Positions 37,830 to 45,729 of a stretch of 64,000 bases of DNA are shown here, in pieces. The position numbers were made by a program, and so were the translations under genes. A model generated the notes under the pieces. That model ran no database searches. It saw only the letters and a program-made list of their open reading frames with translations, and was not told the DNA's origin. The DNA lies in contig JAQGHU010000106.1 of assembly GCA_028291515.1 (NCBI GenBank), positions 248,001 to 312,000 of the forward strand, in the 5' to 3' direction. How positions within the stretch are numbered: position 1 is the stretch's first letter; each line of letters starts with the position of its first letter. Source of the stretch: Schlesneria sp. (GTDB lineage: Bacteria > Planctomycetota > Planctomycetia > Planctomycetales > Planctomycetaceae).

Positions 37830-39014
37830 ATGTCTATGAATCAGCAACCTTACGCCACACCACCCCGCACTTGGGAACCACGGATGACACCGTGGTTGGT
37901 TCGGGCCTGGTATCCGCTGATGCGACGCGAGATGTACCGCGTCGCCAAAATTGCCGATGTGGAAATTCGCGGCCTGGAGCATGTCCAGTCGGCCATCGGC
38001 TCGGGGGCCGGCATCATGATCACCCCCAATCATTCGTTTCACTACGACTCATATGTGTTGGGGCATGCCGCCCAGAAGTTAGGCCGACCGTTCCACTTCT
38101 TAACGGCATGGCAAGTCTTCGCGATGAGCACCCCGTTTCAACAATGGGTGATGCAGCGACACGGCTGCTACAGCATCGACCGCGAAAGTGCCGATATCGC
38201 GGCCTTCAAGCGGTCCGTTGAAATCTTGAGGACGCATTCCTGCCCGTTGGCCATCTTTCCCGAAGGGGACATCTACCACACCAATGATCGAGTGATGCCG
38301 TTCCGCGAAGGTGCCGCGGCGATCGCACTCTCGGCGGCCAAGCGAGCCGACCGACCCATTGTCGCGATCCCGGTCGCCCTCCGATGCACTTACATCGACG
38401 ACCCCACCCCTGGCCTGCTGGAACTGATGAGCCGACTGGAAGAGGCTGTCCATTGGCGATCGCGACCAGAGCTGCCACTGACCGATCGCATCTATCGTTT
38501 CGCCGAAGGACTGCTGGCACTCAAAGAGTTGGAATACCTGGGTCAACCTCAATCGGGCACGGTGCCCTTTAGAACCAAGTCGCTGGCCAATCGAATCCTA
38601 AGCGAGAAAGAACAAAAATTTGGGGTCACACCGAAATCAGACGCGATCCCGGAGCGAGTCAAAGAACTGCGACGACACTTCATTCACCAGTTGGAACGCC
38701 CCGACCTGGATGACAAGTCTTACGGGCAACTGAAACGCGACATGGAAGACCTGTTCCTCGTGATTCAGTTGTATAGCTACCCCGGCGACTACGTTGCCCA
38801 ACACCCGACGGTCGAACGCATTGCCGAAACGCTCGATAAGTTTGAAGAAGATGTGTTGAGGGTCACGTACCCTCAAAGTCGCGGTCGACGCCGAGCCACA
38901 GTCACGTTTGGCGAGCCAATCCCCATCGCGGCCGAACGCGGGTCACGAGATGCCGTGGCCGAGTTGACGACACGTCTCGAGCAAGGCGTGCAATTTCTGT
39001 TGAACAGCACGTAG
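37830..39014 (+). CDS. PlsC-type acyltransferase (1-acylglycerol-3-phosphate family)
   Basis: A 394-residue protein with an acyltransferase domain in the first 230 residues. The catalytic HxxxxD appears as NHSFHYDSYV, and the substrate motif is FPEGDIYHTNDRVMPFREG. The second half (about residues 235-394) is a helical extension of unknown fold (ERVKELRRHFIHQL, DDKSYGQLKRDMEDLFLVIQ, RGRRRATVTFGEPI). Family members add an acyl chain to lysophosphatidic acid or related lysolipids at the inner membrane face; the extension makes the exact substrate uncertain. No transmembrane segment is obvious. It is followed by the osmoprotectant importer genes after 107 bases. Confidence 0.88.
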   Translation: MSMNQQPYATPPRTWEPRMTPWLVRAWYPLMRREMYRVAKIADVEIRGLEHVQSAIGSGAGIMITPNHSFHYDSYVLGHAAQKLGRPFHFLTAWQVFAMSTPFQQWVMQRHGCYSIDRESADIAAFKRSVEILRTHSCPLAIFPEGDIYHTNDRVMPFREGAAAIALSAAKRADRPIVAIPVALRCTYIDDPTPGLLELMSRLEEAVHWRSRPELPLTDRIYRFAEGLLALKELEYLGQPQSGTVPFRTKSLANRILSEKEQKFGVTPKSDAIPERVKELRRHFIHQLERPDLDDKSYGQLKRDMEDLFLVIQLYSYPGDYVAQHPTVERIAETLDKFEEDVLRVTYPQSRGRRRATVTFGEPIPIAAERGSRDAVAELTTRLEQGVQFLLNST

Positions 39015-39035
39015 GCGACGCTGTGAACCATCCGT

Positions 39036-39066
39036 CGTTTAACCGCGTGGGCACCGCCCCGCGCGT
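39036..39066. repeat. Dispersed repeat, copy 1
   Basis: CGTTTAACCGCGTGGGCACC followed by GCCCCGCGCGT. A second copy at 49036-49066 differs at 5 of 31 bases. The GC-rich half can form a short hairpin. It sits in the leader of the ABC transporter genes. Confidence 0.6.
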
Positions 39067-39121
39067 CGAGGTGGCAAGGCGGAAATTGTTCCTCACAACG
39101 ACATCTCCAGTAAGGAGCATC

Positions 39122-39946
39122 ATGCTCGAACTCGATCAGGTGACGAAGTCGTTTGGCACCCAAACGGTGCTCTATCCGACTTCGCTGGTGGTGACTGAAG
39201 GGACGACCACAGTCCTGATCGGTCCCAGCGGGTGCGGCAAGTCGACGTTGCTGCGCATGATGATCGGCTTGATCCTGCCTGATGCGGGGACGATCCGATT
39301 CCAGGGCGAAGCCTTTACCGCCGCAAATCAACTCGCACTACGGCATCGAATTGGCTACGTGATCCAGGATGGCGGCTTGTTCCCTCATCTTTCAGCCTTC
39401 GACAACGTCGCGCTGCTCGCCAGGCATCTGGGTCGCCAGCCGAGTTGGGTGAAAACTCGCGTCGAAGAACTTGCCGAATTGGTCCGGTTGCCTCAATCGG
39501 CGCTATCTCGGTTTCCGGCCCAGTTGTCCGGAGGCCAGCGTCAACGCGTCGGCATCATGCGGGCACTCGTCCTTGATCCTCCGCTGATTCTGCTCGACGA
39601 ACCCATGGGGGCCCTGGATCCTCTCGTTCGCTATGACCTGCAGAACGACCTGCGCGACATCTTTCGCACATTGAAAAAGTCGGTTGTCCTGGTCACTCAC
39701 GACATGGGCGAGGCTGGCTTCTTCGGCGACGAAGTGATCTTGCTTGGAAGTGGCAGGATTGTGCAACGAGGAACATTGAACGACTTGCTGAAGCATCCCG
39801 CGGATGAGTTCGTCACGCGGTTCATTCAAGCGCAGCGCTGGGTGCAAAGTGATGACGTGAACACCAGCAAAGGCCGACACAAAGGGCACAGCGGTGAACA
39901 CTCCACCCTGCAACATGACAAGCACGTCACCAGCAAGCCGAATTGA
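39122..39946 (+). CDS. Osmoprotectant-type ABC transporter ATPase
   Basis: A 274-residue ABC ATPase with Walker A GPSGCGKST, a Q-loop in GYVIQDGGLFPHLSAFDNV, the signature LSGGQRQRVG, Walker B LILLDEPMGALDP and the switch histidine in VLVTHDMGEA. The IQDGGLFPHL and THDMGEAGFFGDEV blocks are those of the OpuCA/ProV/OsmV group rather than of sugar importers. The C-terminal tail of about 35 residues has no CBS domains, unlike typical OpuA. The next gene supplies the fused permease and binding protein. ATG 39122 has AAGGAG five bases away; the upstream frame to 39023 runs through the dispersed repeat and is not used. Confidence 0.92.
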   Translation: MLELDQVTKSFGTQTVLYPTSLVVTEGTTTVLIGPSGCGKSTLLRMMIGLILPDAGTIRFQGEAFTAANQLALRHRIGYVIQDGGLFPHLSAFDNVALLARHLGRQPSWVKTRVEELAELVRLPQSALSRFPAQLSGGQRQRVGIMRALVLDPPLILLDEPMGALDPLVRYDLQNDLRDIFRTLKKSVVLVTHDMGEAGFFGDEVILLGSGRIVQRGTLNDLLKHPADEFVTRFIQAQRWVQSDDVNTSKGRHKGHSGEHSTLQHDKHVTSKPN

Positions 39947-39961
39947 ACAACAAGGCTGAAC

Positions 39962-41497
39962 ATGCGACCAACACGGACATCTCTCTGCCTGATCATCGCC
40001 GTTCTCATGGCGTCCACGAGCCAGGCCGAAACCAAAAAGCCCCTGGTTCGTGTCGGCTCCAAGGCGTTCACCGAATCCGTCGTCCTGGGTGAAGTTCTAG
40101 AGCACCTGATCGCGGATGCAGGCGGACGGCCTGAACACAGGGCCGAGTTGGGCGGTACTCAAGTCTGCTGGAAAGCACTTCTCTCGGGCGACATCGATTG
40201 CTACGTCGAATACACGGGGACAATTCAACAGGAAATCTTGTCGGGCGAGTCAGTTCGAGGTGACGAATCGATGCGAGAAGCGCTGGCCAAGCGAGGCGTG
40301 ACCATGAGTCGCCACTTGGGATTCAATAACACATATGCCCTGGGGATGCCGGAAGAACTCGCCGCGAAGCTGAACATCCGGACCATTTCCGAATTGGCCG
40401 CCAGCCCTGAACTGCCGCAATTGAAGATGCGATTCAGCGACGAATTCATTGAACGCGATGACGGCTGGAATGGATTGCGTCGCGAATACCGTCTTCCAGA
40501 AATCGCCGCACGCGGCATCGATCACAGCTTGGCTTATCGCGGACTGCAATCAGGCAGCCATCAGATCACGGATGTCTTCACGACCGATGCCGAGATACGT
40601 CTGTACAACATCCGCGTTCTCGAAGACGACCGTGGTTACTTTCCGCTCTATCAGGCGGTGTTGCTATCTCGAGCAGATCTCCAGGATCGCGCCCCTCAAG
40701 TCGTTCAATCGTTGCATCGAATCGAAGGCTTAATCGACAACGCAGCCATGATCGACATGAACGCCCGAGCGAAGTTGGATCGAGTCGACGAAAGCCGTGT
40801 TGCTGCCGACTTTCTTAAGGACAAGCTGAATCTGTCAATCACGTTGCCCGGTCAAGGTCGATCGGCAAGACTGATGCAAGCGACACATCGTCTGCTTGAT
40901 AACCTGCTGCAGCACTTGATGCTCGTCAGCGTCTCTCTAATTGCAGCGATCATCGTCGCCGTCCCACTGGGGATCATTTCGTACTACAAGCCCCGCTTGG
41001 GACGACTGGTCCTGAACAGCGTAGGAATCGTGCAAACCCTTCCCGCGATGGCAGTCTTGGTCTTCACGATTCCCATCTTGGGGCTGGGTGCCTGGCCCGC
41101 GATCTTCGCGTTGTTCCTGTACAGCCTGTTGCCGATCGTGCGGAACACATACACGGGACTGTCCGATATCCCACAGCATCTGCGTGACTCGGCAATGGTC
41201 CTTGGTCTTTCGCCGCTGGCACGATTGCGACTGGTTGAGTTGCCACTGGCCTCGACCTCGATCATGGGTGGCATCAAGACCGCGGCCGTGATCAACGTAG
41301 GGACCGCCACGATCGGTGCTCTGGTCGGGGCGGGCGGCTTCGGTCAACCAATCCTGACCGGCATCCGCCTCGACGACTTCAGCTTGATCCTGCAAGGAGC
41401 CGTCCCTGCCGCGGCACTCGCCGTCGTCGTGCAAGCAGCATTCGGCTATGCCGAACGTTGGATCATTCCGGCGGGCTTAAGAGTTGTAGCGAGCTAG
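39962..41497 (+). CDS. Fused osmoprotectant-binding protein and ABC permease
   Basis: A 511-residue protein with two parts. After a signal peptide (about residues 1-22) comes an OsmF/OpuCC-type solute-binding domain (about 27-295; VRVGSKAFTESVVLGEVLEH, DCYVEYTGTI, LGFNNTYALGMPEE). Then follows a BPD-type permease with five or six helices (about 310-505) carrying the EAA loop DSAMVLGLSPLARLRLVELP. The family imports glycine betaine, choline or related compatible solutes. A single fused chain means that binding domain and membrane part stay tethered, as in OpuA-type systems, though the order here (binding domain first) differs from OpuABC. It starts 15 bases after the ATPase gene; the two make a complete importer. 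Confidence 0.92.
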   Translation: MRPTRTSLCLIIAVLMASTSQAETKKPLVRVGSKAFTESVVLGEVLEHLIADAGGRPEHRAELGGTQVCWKALLSGDIDCYVEYTGTIQQEILSGESVRGDESMREALAKRGVTMSRHLGFNNTYALGMPEELAAKLNIRTISELAASPELPQLKMRFSDEFIERDDGWNGLRREYRLPEIAARGIDHSLAYRGLQSGSHQITDVFTTDAEIRLYNIRVLEDDRGYFPLYQAVLLSRADLQDRAPQVVQSLHRIEGLIDNAAMIDMNARAKLDRVDESRVAADFLKDKLNLSITLPGQGRSARLMQATHRLLDNLLQHLMLVSVSLIAAIIVAVPLGIISYYKPRLGRLVLNSVGIVQTLPAMAVLVFTIPILGLGAWPAIFALFLYSLLPIVRNTYTGLSDIPQHLRDSAMVLGLSPLARLRLVELPLASTSIMGGIKTAAVINVGTATIGALVGAGGFGQPILTGIRLDDFSLILQGAVPAAALAVVVQAAFGYAERWIIPAGLRVVAS

Positions 41498-41635
41498 AAC
41501 AGGCGATGGCACCGACGTTGACCCTGCTTCGTAGATCAAAGCCGCCAGCAACGAATCGATCTGTGCAAGAGCCGGATAAAGAGGAGCCGCAGTAATGTAT
41601 TGTGATTCTTCTGAAATATCGTTCGCAGAATAGTG

Positions 41636-41664
41636 TTGACGCCATGTAAACAATCGCCTACTAT
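41636..41664 (+). promoter_or_regulatory. Sigma-70 promoter of the blaI/blaR1-type operon
   Basis: TTGACG (41636-41641) and TACTAT (41659-41664) are separated by exactly 17 bases, about 48 bases before the BlaI-type start codon. Both boxes are close to consensus. They overlap or adjoin the repeated operator candidate. Confidence 0.8.
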
Positions 41665-41680
41665 CGACGCCGTGTAAACA
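41638..41680 (+). promoter_or_regulatory. Direct-repeat operator candidate for the BlaI-type repressor
   Basis: GACGCCATGTAAACA (41638-41652) and GACGCCGTGTAAACA (41666-41680) differ in one base and repeat every 28 bases. The first begins within the -35 box and the second lies just after the -10 box, where a bound repressor would block transcription. The TGTA core fits BlaI/MecI-type operators. Confidence 0.7.
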
Positions 41681-41711
41681 GGGCCTCATCAACGGCGAAT
41701 GAGGAAATCGC

Positions 41712-42107
41712 ATGACGGATGCCCAGCGGCAATTAATGAGCGATGCAGAACAAGAGGTCTTGAAAGTGTTGTGGGACCATGGTCCCGTGACCGTGCGTGA
41801 CGTGGTCGAATACTTCGCCGCTGCGGGGCAGGAACGAACCCGCTCCACTGTCATCACGTTGTTGCAACGCCTGGAACGGAAGGGGTATGTCGACAGCGAC
41901 AAATCCGAGCATACGTTCGTGTTTCGCGCCATTGTGACTCGTGATCAGGAGGTCCACGCGCGGATACAGGATTTGGCGGGCGAACTGTGTGATGGCGAAG
42001 CCTTGCCGTTAGTCATGGCATTTGCACAACAACATCGGTTCACTCCCGAAGAAATCGCCCGTTTTCGCCAGTTGATTAACGAAGTCAGTAAGCGGGGTGG
42101 AAAATGA
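41712..42107 (+). CDS. blaI: BlaI/MecI/CopY family repressor
   Basis: A 131-residue protein with an N-terminal winged helix (MSDAEQEVLKVLWDHGPVTV, TRSTVITLLQRLERKGYVDS) and a C-terminal dimerisation helix region (FTPEEIARFRQLINEVSKRG). The short form is typical of BlaI-type repressors released by the partner protease. The gene is followed with a four-base overlap (ATGA) by the BlaR1-type protease. Two 15-base direct repeats on the promoter are the likely binding sites. GAGGAAA precedes the ATG. The inducing signal need not be a beta-lactam: no beta-lactamase or penicillin-binding domain is nearby. Confidence 0.93.
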   Translation: MTDAQRQLMSDAEQEVLKVLWDHGPVTVRDVVEYFAAAGQERTRSTVITLLQRLERKGYVDSDKSEHTFVFRAIVTRDQEVHARIQDLAGELCDGEALPLVMAFAQQHRFTPEEIARFRQLINEVSKRGGK

Positions 42108-44368
42108 ATTCCCTGCTGAACTGGTTGATGGCTACCGCCATCGTGACGGTAGGCCTTGCGCTGGTCGCTGGTGCGGTCTGCCGATTCTTCCCACATCGCC
42201 CTGCGGTTCGTCATCTGCTCTGGCTGATTGTCCTTGTCAGGTTTGTGCTACCGCCAGTCCTGCCGTGGCCGTCCAACATCAAACAGACAGTTCTCAATGA
42301 CACCAAACATTCTTCCCGGGAATCGAACTCGATAGAAGCTGTTTCATCAGCGTGCGACGTGATGGCGCAAGTCGAGACTATACAATTGGAACCCGCCTCC
42401 CTGAACCCTCGGTCAGTCGTCTCGCTTGAACCAGAACAGCAATCGACTCGGATTAGTGTTCCACCGTGGCTTCCATCCACAATCTTGCTGATTTGGTTTA
42501 CGGGAATGACAGTCGGCCTGTTCCGGCAATTGCGACGAATCCAGTCGTATCGCCAAATGTTGTCGCGCACCTCTTCGGCACCCGCTCACCTGTTGAATGA
42601 AATTCAGCAATTGTCGAAGACTCTGGGAATGCCATCGATTCCCGTGCACGTGACCGATCAGTATCGATCGCCGTTCGTCTGGTGCTTCGGGTGGCTCAGG
42701 CTGGTTTGGCCGCAGTCGTTGTCGAGTCACGCCAGCGTTCGCCGCTCGCGCGGTATCCTGGCTCATGAATTGGTCCACGTGCTGCGCCGTGACCATTGGG
42801 TCGCCTGGATCGAACTGATTGCCAGCGTAATCTGGTGGTGGAATCCGATCTATTGGTTCGTGCGTGGCCGACTGCGGGAATCCGCCGAAATGGCCTGCGA
42901 TGCAATTGCCTTGAATGCACTCCCCGACGAACGGTTCGCGTATGCGGAACTGTTCTTGGAACTGTCATCCAGTTCCAGGCCGGGTGTGCTGCTTCCCGTA
43001 CTGGGTCTCAGCGCGGGGACTCCGTCGTCCTTTGAAAGGAGACTCAGGATGATCCTGTCTGATAGCGTTTCCAGTGGACTATCGCGAGGTGGCGTCTGTG
43101 CGATCTTGGCGCTTTTGGGACTGGCAATGCCCGGTCTGCTTCAAGGCGAACAGAAGGAATTCGAGAACAGACAGCAAAACACGGGAAAAGTGATTTACCT
43201 GGTCGATGATGATGGCGACGGGATTGCCGATCGACCTGCCACTGCTGTGGAATCGGAGTTTATCGACGGCGATCCAGGTCTGGGCAAGATTTACTTCGTG
43301 ATTGACGAAGACGCGGTGACTCAAACGAAGGTCCGCCGCAAGGTGACGATCATCAACTCCAGACCGATTGAGAATGGGATCGTGATTCAGACGCTGGGAA
43401 AACTGAAAGGTGATGCGAAAGCTCCCGAATCCCAGATCACCACAAAGGAAGTCGCGACGCACCCCAACCAGGACCCCCCCACCCCCGACGAAGTCCTCAG
43501 TGCTCTGCCCAAACTCACGTCAGAGAAAAGTCCATTCCTTTCGGAAATGCGACGTCAAAACGTCAAAATCGTTGTCCAGCCAATCCGTGATCAGATCGAC
43601 GACTGGCGCGTCTATCCGTTGGTCGGTCCCGCACGTCTGCACCACTGTACTTACAAGTGCACGGTCTATTTTGAACTCGTGATTCGATCAGAATGGCCAA
43701 TTCCTTTCTGTCACACGAAAGAGTGCGTCGATGTCGTTTATATCGATCGCGACTGCCTGATCTCGAAGGACAAGTCCGTCTTGAAAACGCCAAAACTTCC
43801 GGACCAGGTCGAGTCGAAGGACCAGAAATCCGACCCCAGAAACGCCGATGTGTCCCGCGACGCCTCCGAAATACAGATAGCCTCGTCACGACCGCCGACT
43901 GTCGAACTCACAGAGATGCCGCCCGCAAAGGTTAAGTTGGTTCAGTATGTCTACGAGACCAAGTGGATCGACAAGACCGTGAATCGTTGGAAGGCAACAG
44001 CACGGAATCAGATTGATCAAGAGACGAAGGAAGCCACACAAAGTGTCGTCTCGGTCGAGCCGACCACAGTCAAAGTGGCAATCGCTGTCGCTCGCCGCGA
44101 ATTCGTATTGATGGATGCCCGTTGGGTCAAGCGAGTTCAATCCGGCACCGAAAAGAAATTGCGAGGCCTGGGGGCTCACGATTCGAAAACCGGAGACATG
44201 AAGTGGATTCTTGACCTGGGTGCATCGTTCGAAGACTTGAAGTCTTGGTCTATCGACGGCTCAACGGTGATCGTGAAATTCAAGTCGGCCGACCCGATGT
44301 TGATCGATATCGCCACCGGTACCAAGCTGACTCCACCGTCCACCGACAAGAACAAGGACGTTGACTAA
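42104..44368 (+). CDS. BlaR1-type M56 membrane metalloprotease with long unusual extracytoplasmic domain
   Basis: A 754-residue membrane protein. Four membrane segments (about residues 10-25, 32-50, 115-135 and, after the protease domain, 330-348) surround a cytoplasmic M56 protease domain with the zinc motif ILAHELVHVLRRDHW (about residue 222) and RLRESAEMACDAIAL further on. The C-terminal part of about 400 residues lies outside the membrane. It lacks the penicillin-binding SxxK/SxN/KTG motifs of true BlaR1 and looks unique (VYPLVGPARLHHCTYKCTVY, VQYVYETKWIDKTVNRW). It probably senses a different ligand or envelope signal and then cleaves the BlaI-type repressor encoded just upstream. The two-gene overlap means they are made together. 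Confidence 0.88.
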   Translation: MNSLLNWLMATAIVTVGLALVAGAVCRFFPHRPAVRHLLWLIVLVRFVLPPVLPWPSNIKQTVLNDTKHSSRESNSIEAVSSACDVMAQVETIQLEPASLNPRSVVSLEPEQQSTRISVPPWLPSTILLIWFTGMTVGLFRQLRRIQSYRQMLSRTSSAPAHLLNEIQQLSKTLGMPSIPVHVTDQYRSPFVWCFGWLRLVWPQSLSSHASVRRSRGILAHELVHVLRRDHWVAWIELIASVIWWWNPIYWFVRGRLRESAEMACDAIALNALPDERFAYAELFLELSSSSRPGVLLPVLGLSAGTPSSFERRLRMILSDSVSSGLSRGGVCAILALLGLAMPGLLQGEQKEFENRQQNTGKVIYLVDDDGDGIADRPATAVESEFIDGDPGLGKIYFVIDEDAVTQTKVRRKVTIINSRPIENGIVIQTLGKLKGDAKAPESQITTKEVATHPNQDPPTPDEVLSALPKLTSEKSPFLSEMRRQNVKIVVQPIRDQIDDWRVYPLVGPARLHHCTYKCTVYFELVIRSEWPIPFCHTKECVDVVYIDRDCLISKDKSVLKTPKLPDQVESKDQKSDPRNADVSRDASEIQIASSRPPTVELTEMPPAKVKLVQYVYETKWIDKTVNRWKATARNQIDQETKEATQSVVSVEPTTVKVAIAVARREFVLMDARWVKRVQSGTEKKLRGLGAHDSKTGDMKWILDLGASFEDLKSWSIDGSTVIVKFKSADPMLIDIATGTKLTPPSTDKNKDVD

Positions 44369-44386
44369 GTGCCGCAGCATAGGCGG

Positions 44387-45475
44387 CTACTGCTTCGCCG
44401 CCCCAGCCTGCTCGACAACTCGTCCACGCGCTTTGAACGAGAGCGGTTGTGGGCGACCTGCGACCTTGACGATGAACTCTTCCTCGAACGCGCCGGTGAT
44501 GTCGGGAGCGGTGAACGTGATTGGCAACACATGAACCGGCTTGGCCGTCACAGTATCGAGCTTCACTTTGAAGGATTCGTCCTGGATCTTGGAACTCTCT
44601 TTTTTCTCGCGATAGAGTTCGTCGATCTTGATCGGCTTCTTTCCGCGAATGACCAGGTTCACTGGCTTGGATTGTCCTGGGGTCATCGTTCCGAACTGGA
44701 TGTCTGTGATCGCCACATCGGTTTCGATGGTCCCTTCGACCATAATTGAAACCTGAGGGTTATTCACGTCGTCTGTCATCAGGATGACTTGATCTCGCAA
44801 GACGCCCAACGGAGCCTGCGGTTTGAGCGAGAACAGCAATTCGTATTTGACCAGCCCATTCCCACGTCCCGCCTCACGCAGAGTCACGACGACGTTGGGA
44901 TTTGTCGCTTTGACCTGTGTCAATCGCCAGTCATCACGACCGGCATAGTTAACGTCGACTTTACGTTCGACTGAAGTCCCTTGATCGACCGTTCCGAAAT
45001 GGACAGCCCCGGGCGTAATCACCACGTCACGTCGGATGTACGCTGTCACAGGGAATTCAATCGTTGCGGATGAACTGTGAACGGGATCCAGCAACATCAC
45101 CTTCGCGTTGGATTTTCGTTCCCCATCGAATTGGATCGTGTTCAGGCGCAGTGTGATCACGCGCGTCTGTCCGCTGGGGATCACCAGCGGTAGCTGAGGG
45201 GGATTGGTCTTCATTTCGTCCCACGAAACGCAGCTGCAGCCTGTCGTCAGATTCGTGACCTGAATGTCTTCTTTATAGACATTCTTCACCTTCACTTGGA
45301 CCGCACTGTCGGCTCCTTTGGCAACAGAACCAAACTTGATGTCCGTCACCTCGAACATCTTGTTACCCCAATAGGGGTCCTGTCCGCTGGCGGCGCTCTG
45401 GAGGAGGCAAATCACCGTTCCGAACACCAGAGTCGGCAAATCCAGTCGCAATCGACTAGTGGATGGAAAGTACAT
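44387..45475 (-). CDS. DUF1573 domain exported protein
   Basis: A 362-residue protein with a signal peptide (about residues 10-30) and at least two immunoglobulin-like DUF1573 modules. The first contains the hallmark GCSCVSWDE after VTDIKFGSVAKG, and a second begins at VVITPGAVHFGTVDQG. The third repeat-like start is VAITDIQFGTMTPGQS. Such ASPM/Hydin-like beta domains are frequent in planctomycete exported proteins. ATG 45475 is chosen because it begins the signal peptide; the frame continues upstream without support. It converges on the BlaR1-type gene with only 18 bases between stops. Confidence 0.88.
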   Translation of the reverse strand: MYFPSTSRLRLDLPTLVFGTVICLLQSAASGQDPYWGNKMFEVTDIKFGSVAKGADSAVQVKVKNVYKEDIQVTNLTTGCSCVSWDEMKTNPPQLPLVIPSGQTRVITLRLNTIQFDGERKSNAKVMLLDPVHSSSATIEFPVTAYIRRDVVITPGAVHFGTVDQGTSVERKVDVNYAGRDDWRLTQVKATNPNVVVTLREAGRGNGLVKYELLFSLKPQAPLGVLRDQVILMTDDVNNPQVSIMVEGTIETDVAITDIQFGTMTPGQSKPVNLVIRGKKPIKIDELYREKKESSKIQDESFKVKLDTVTAKPVHVLPITFTAPDITGAFEEEFIVKVAGRPQPLSFKARGRVVEQAGAAKQ

Positions 45476-45570
45476 TATCCTGCCTCGCCTCCTGAACCGG
45501 GGGTCGCCAGATGCTCCGAGCCTTGTCGTTCCTGATCCCCGATCAATTCTATTGCGATTCAACCGTAGTC

Positions 45571-45590
45571 CCCTGCGATTATGCAGGGGC
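45571..45590 (-). repeat. Hairpin upstream of the DUF1573 gene
   Basis: CCCCTGC-GATTAT-GCAGGGG forms 7 perfect pairs about 96 bases before the DUF1573 start codon on the minus strand. It may be a leader hairpin, or a termination signal for the upstream TPR gene that points the same way; no T-run follows. Confidence 0.45.
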
Positions 45591-45729
45591 AGCACGGCCC
45601 AAGCCCTGTCTATCAGGCTTATTACGGTTTTTCAGCGGCCCGCCTCGCGCACATTAAGACGAATCGGTGAAAAAGTCAACGCGGGACAGTAGTTGCGACG
45701 CGTCCGCTCCTTGGAAAACACCGATGCGA

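Noticed and set aside
41712-44368. Beta-lactam resistance sensor (true BlaR1/MecR1)
   Set aside because: The outer domain lacks penicillin-binding motifs and no beta-lactamase or PBP2a gene is adjacent; only the protease-repressor logic is supported.
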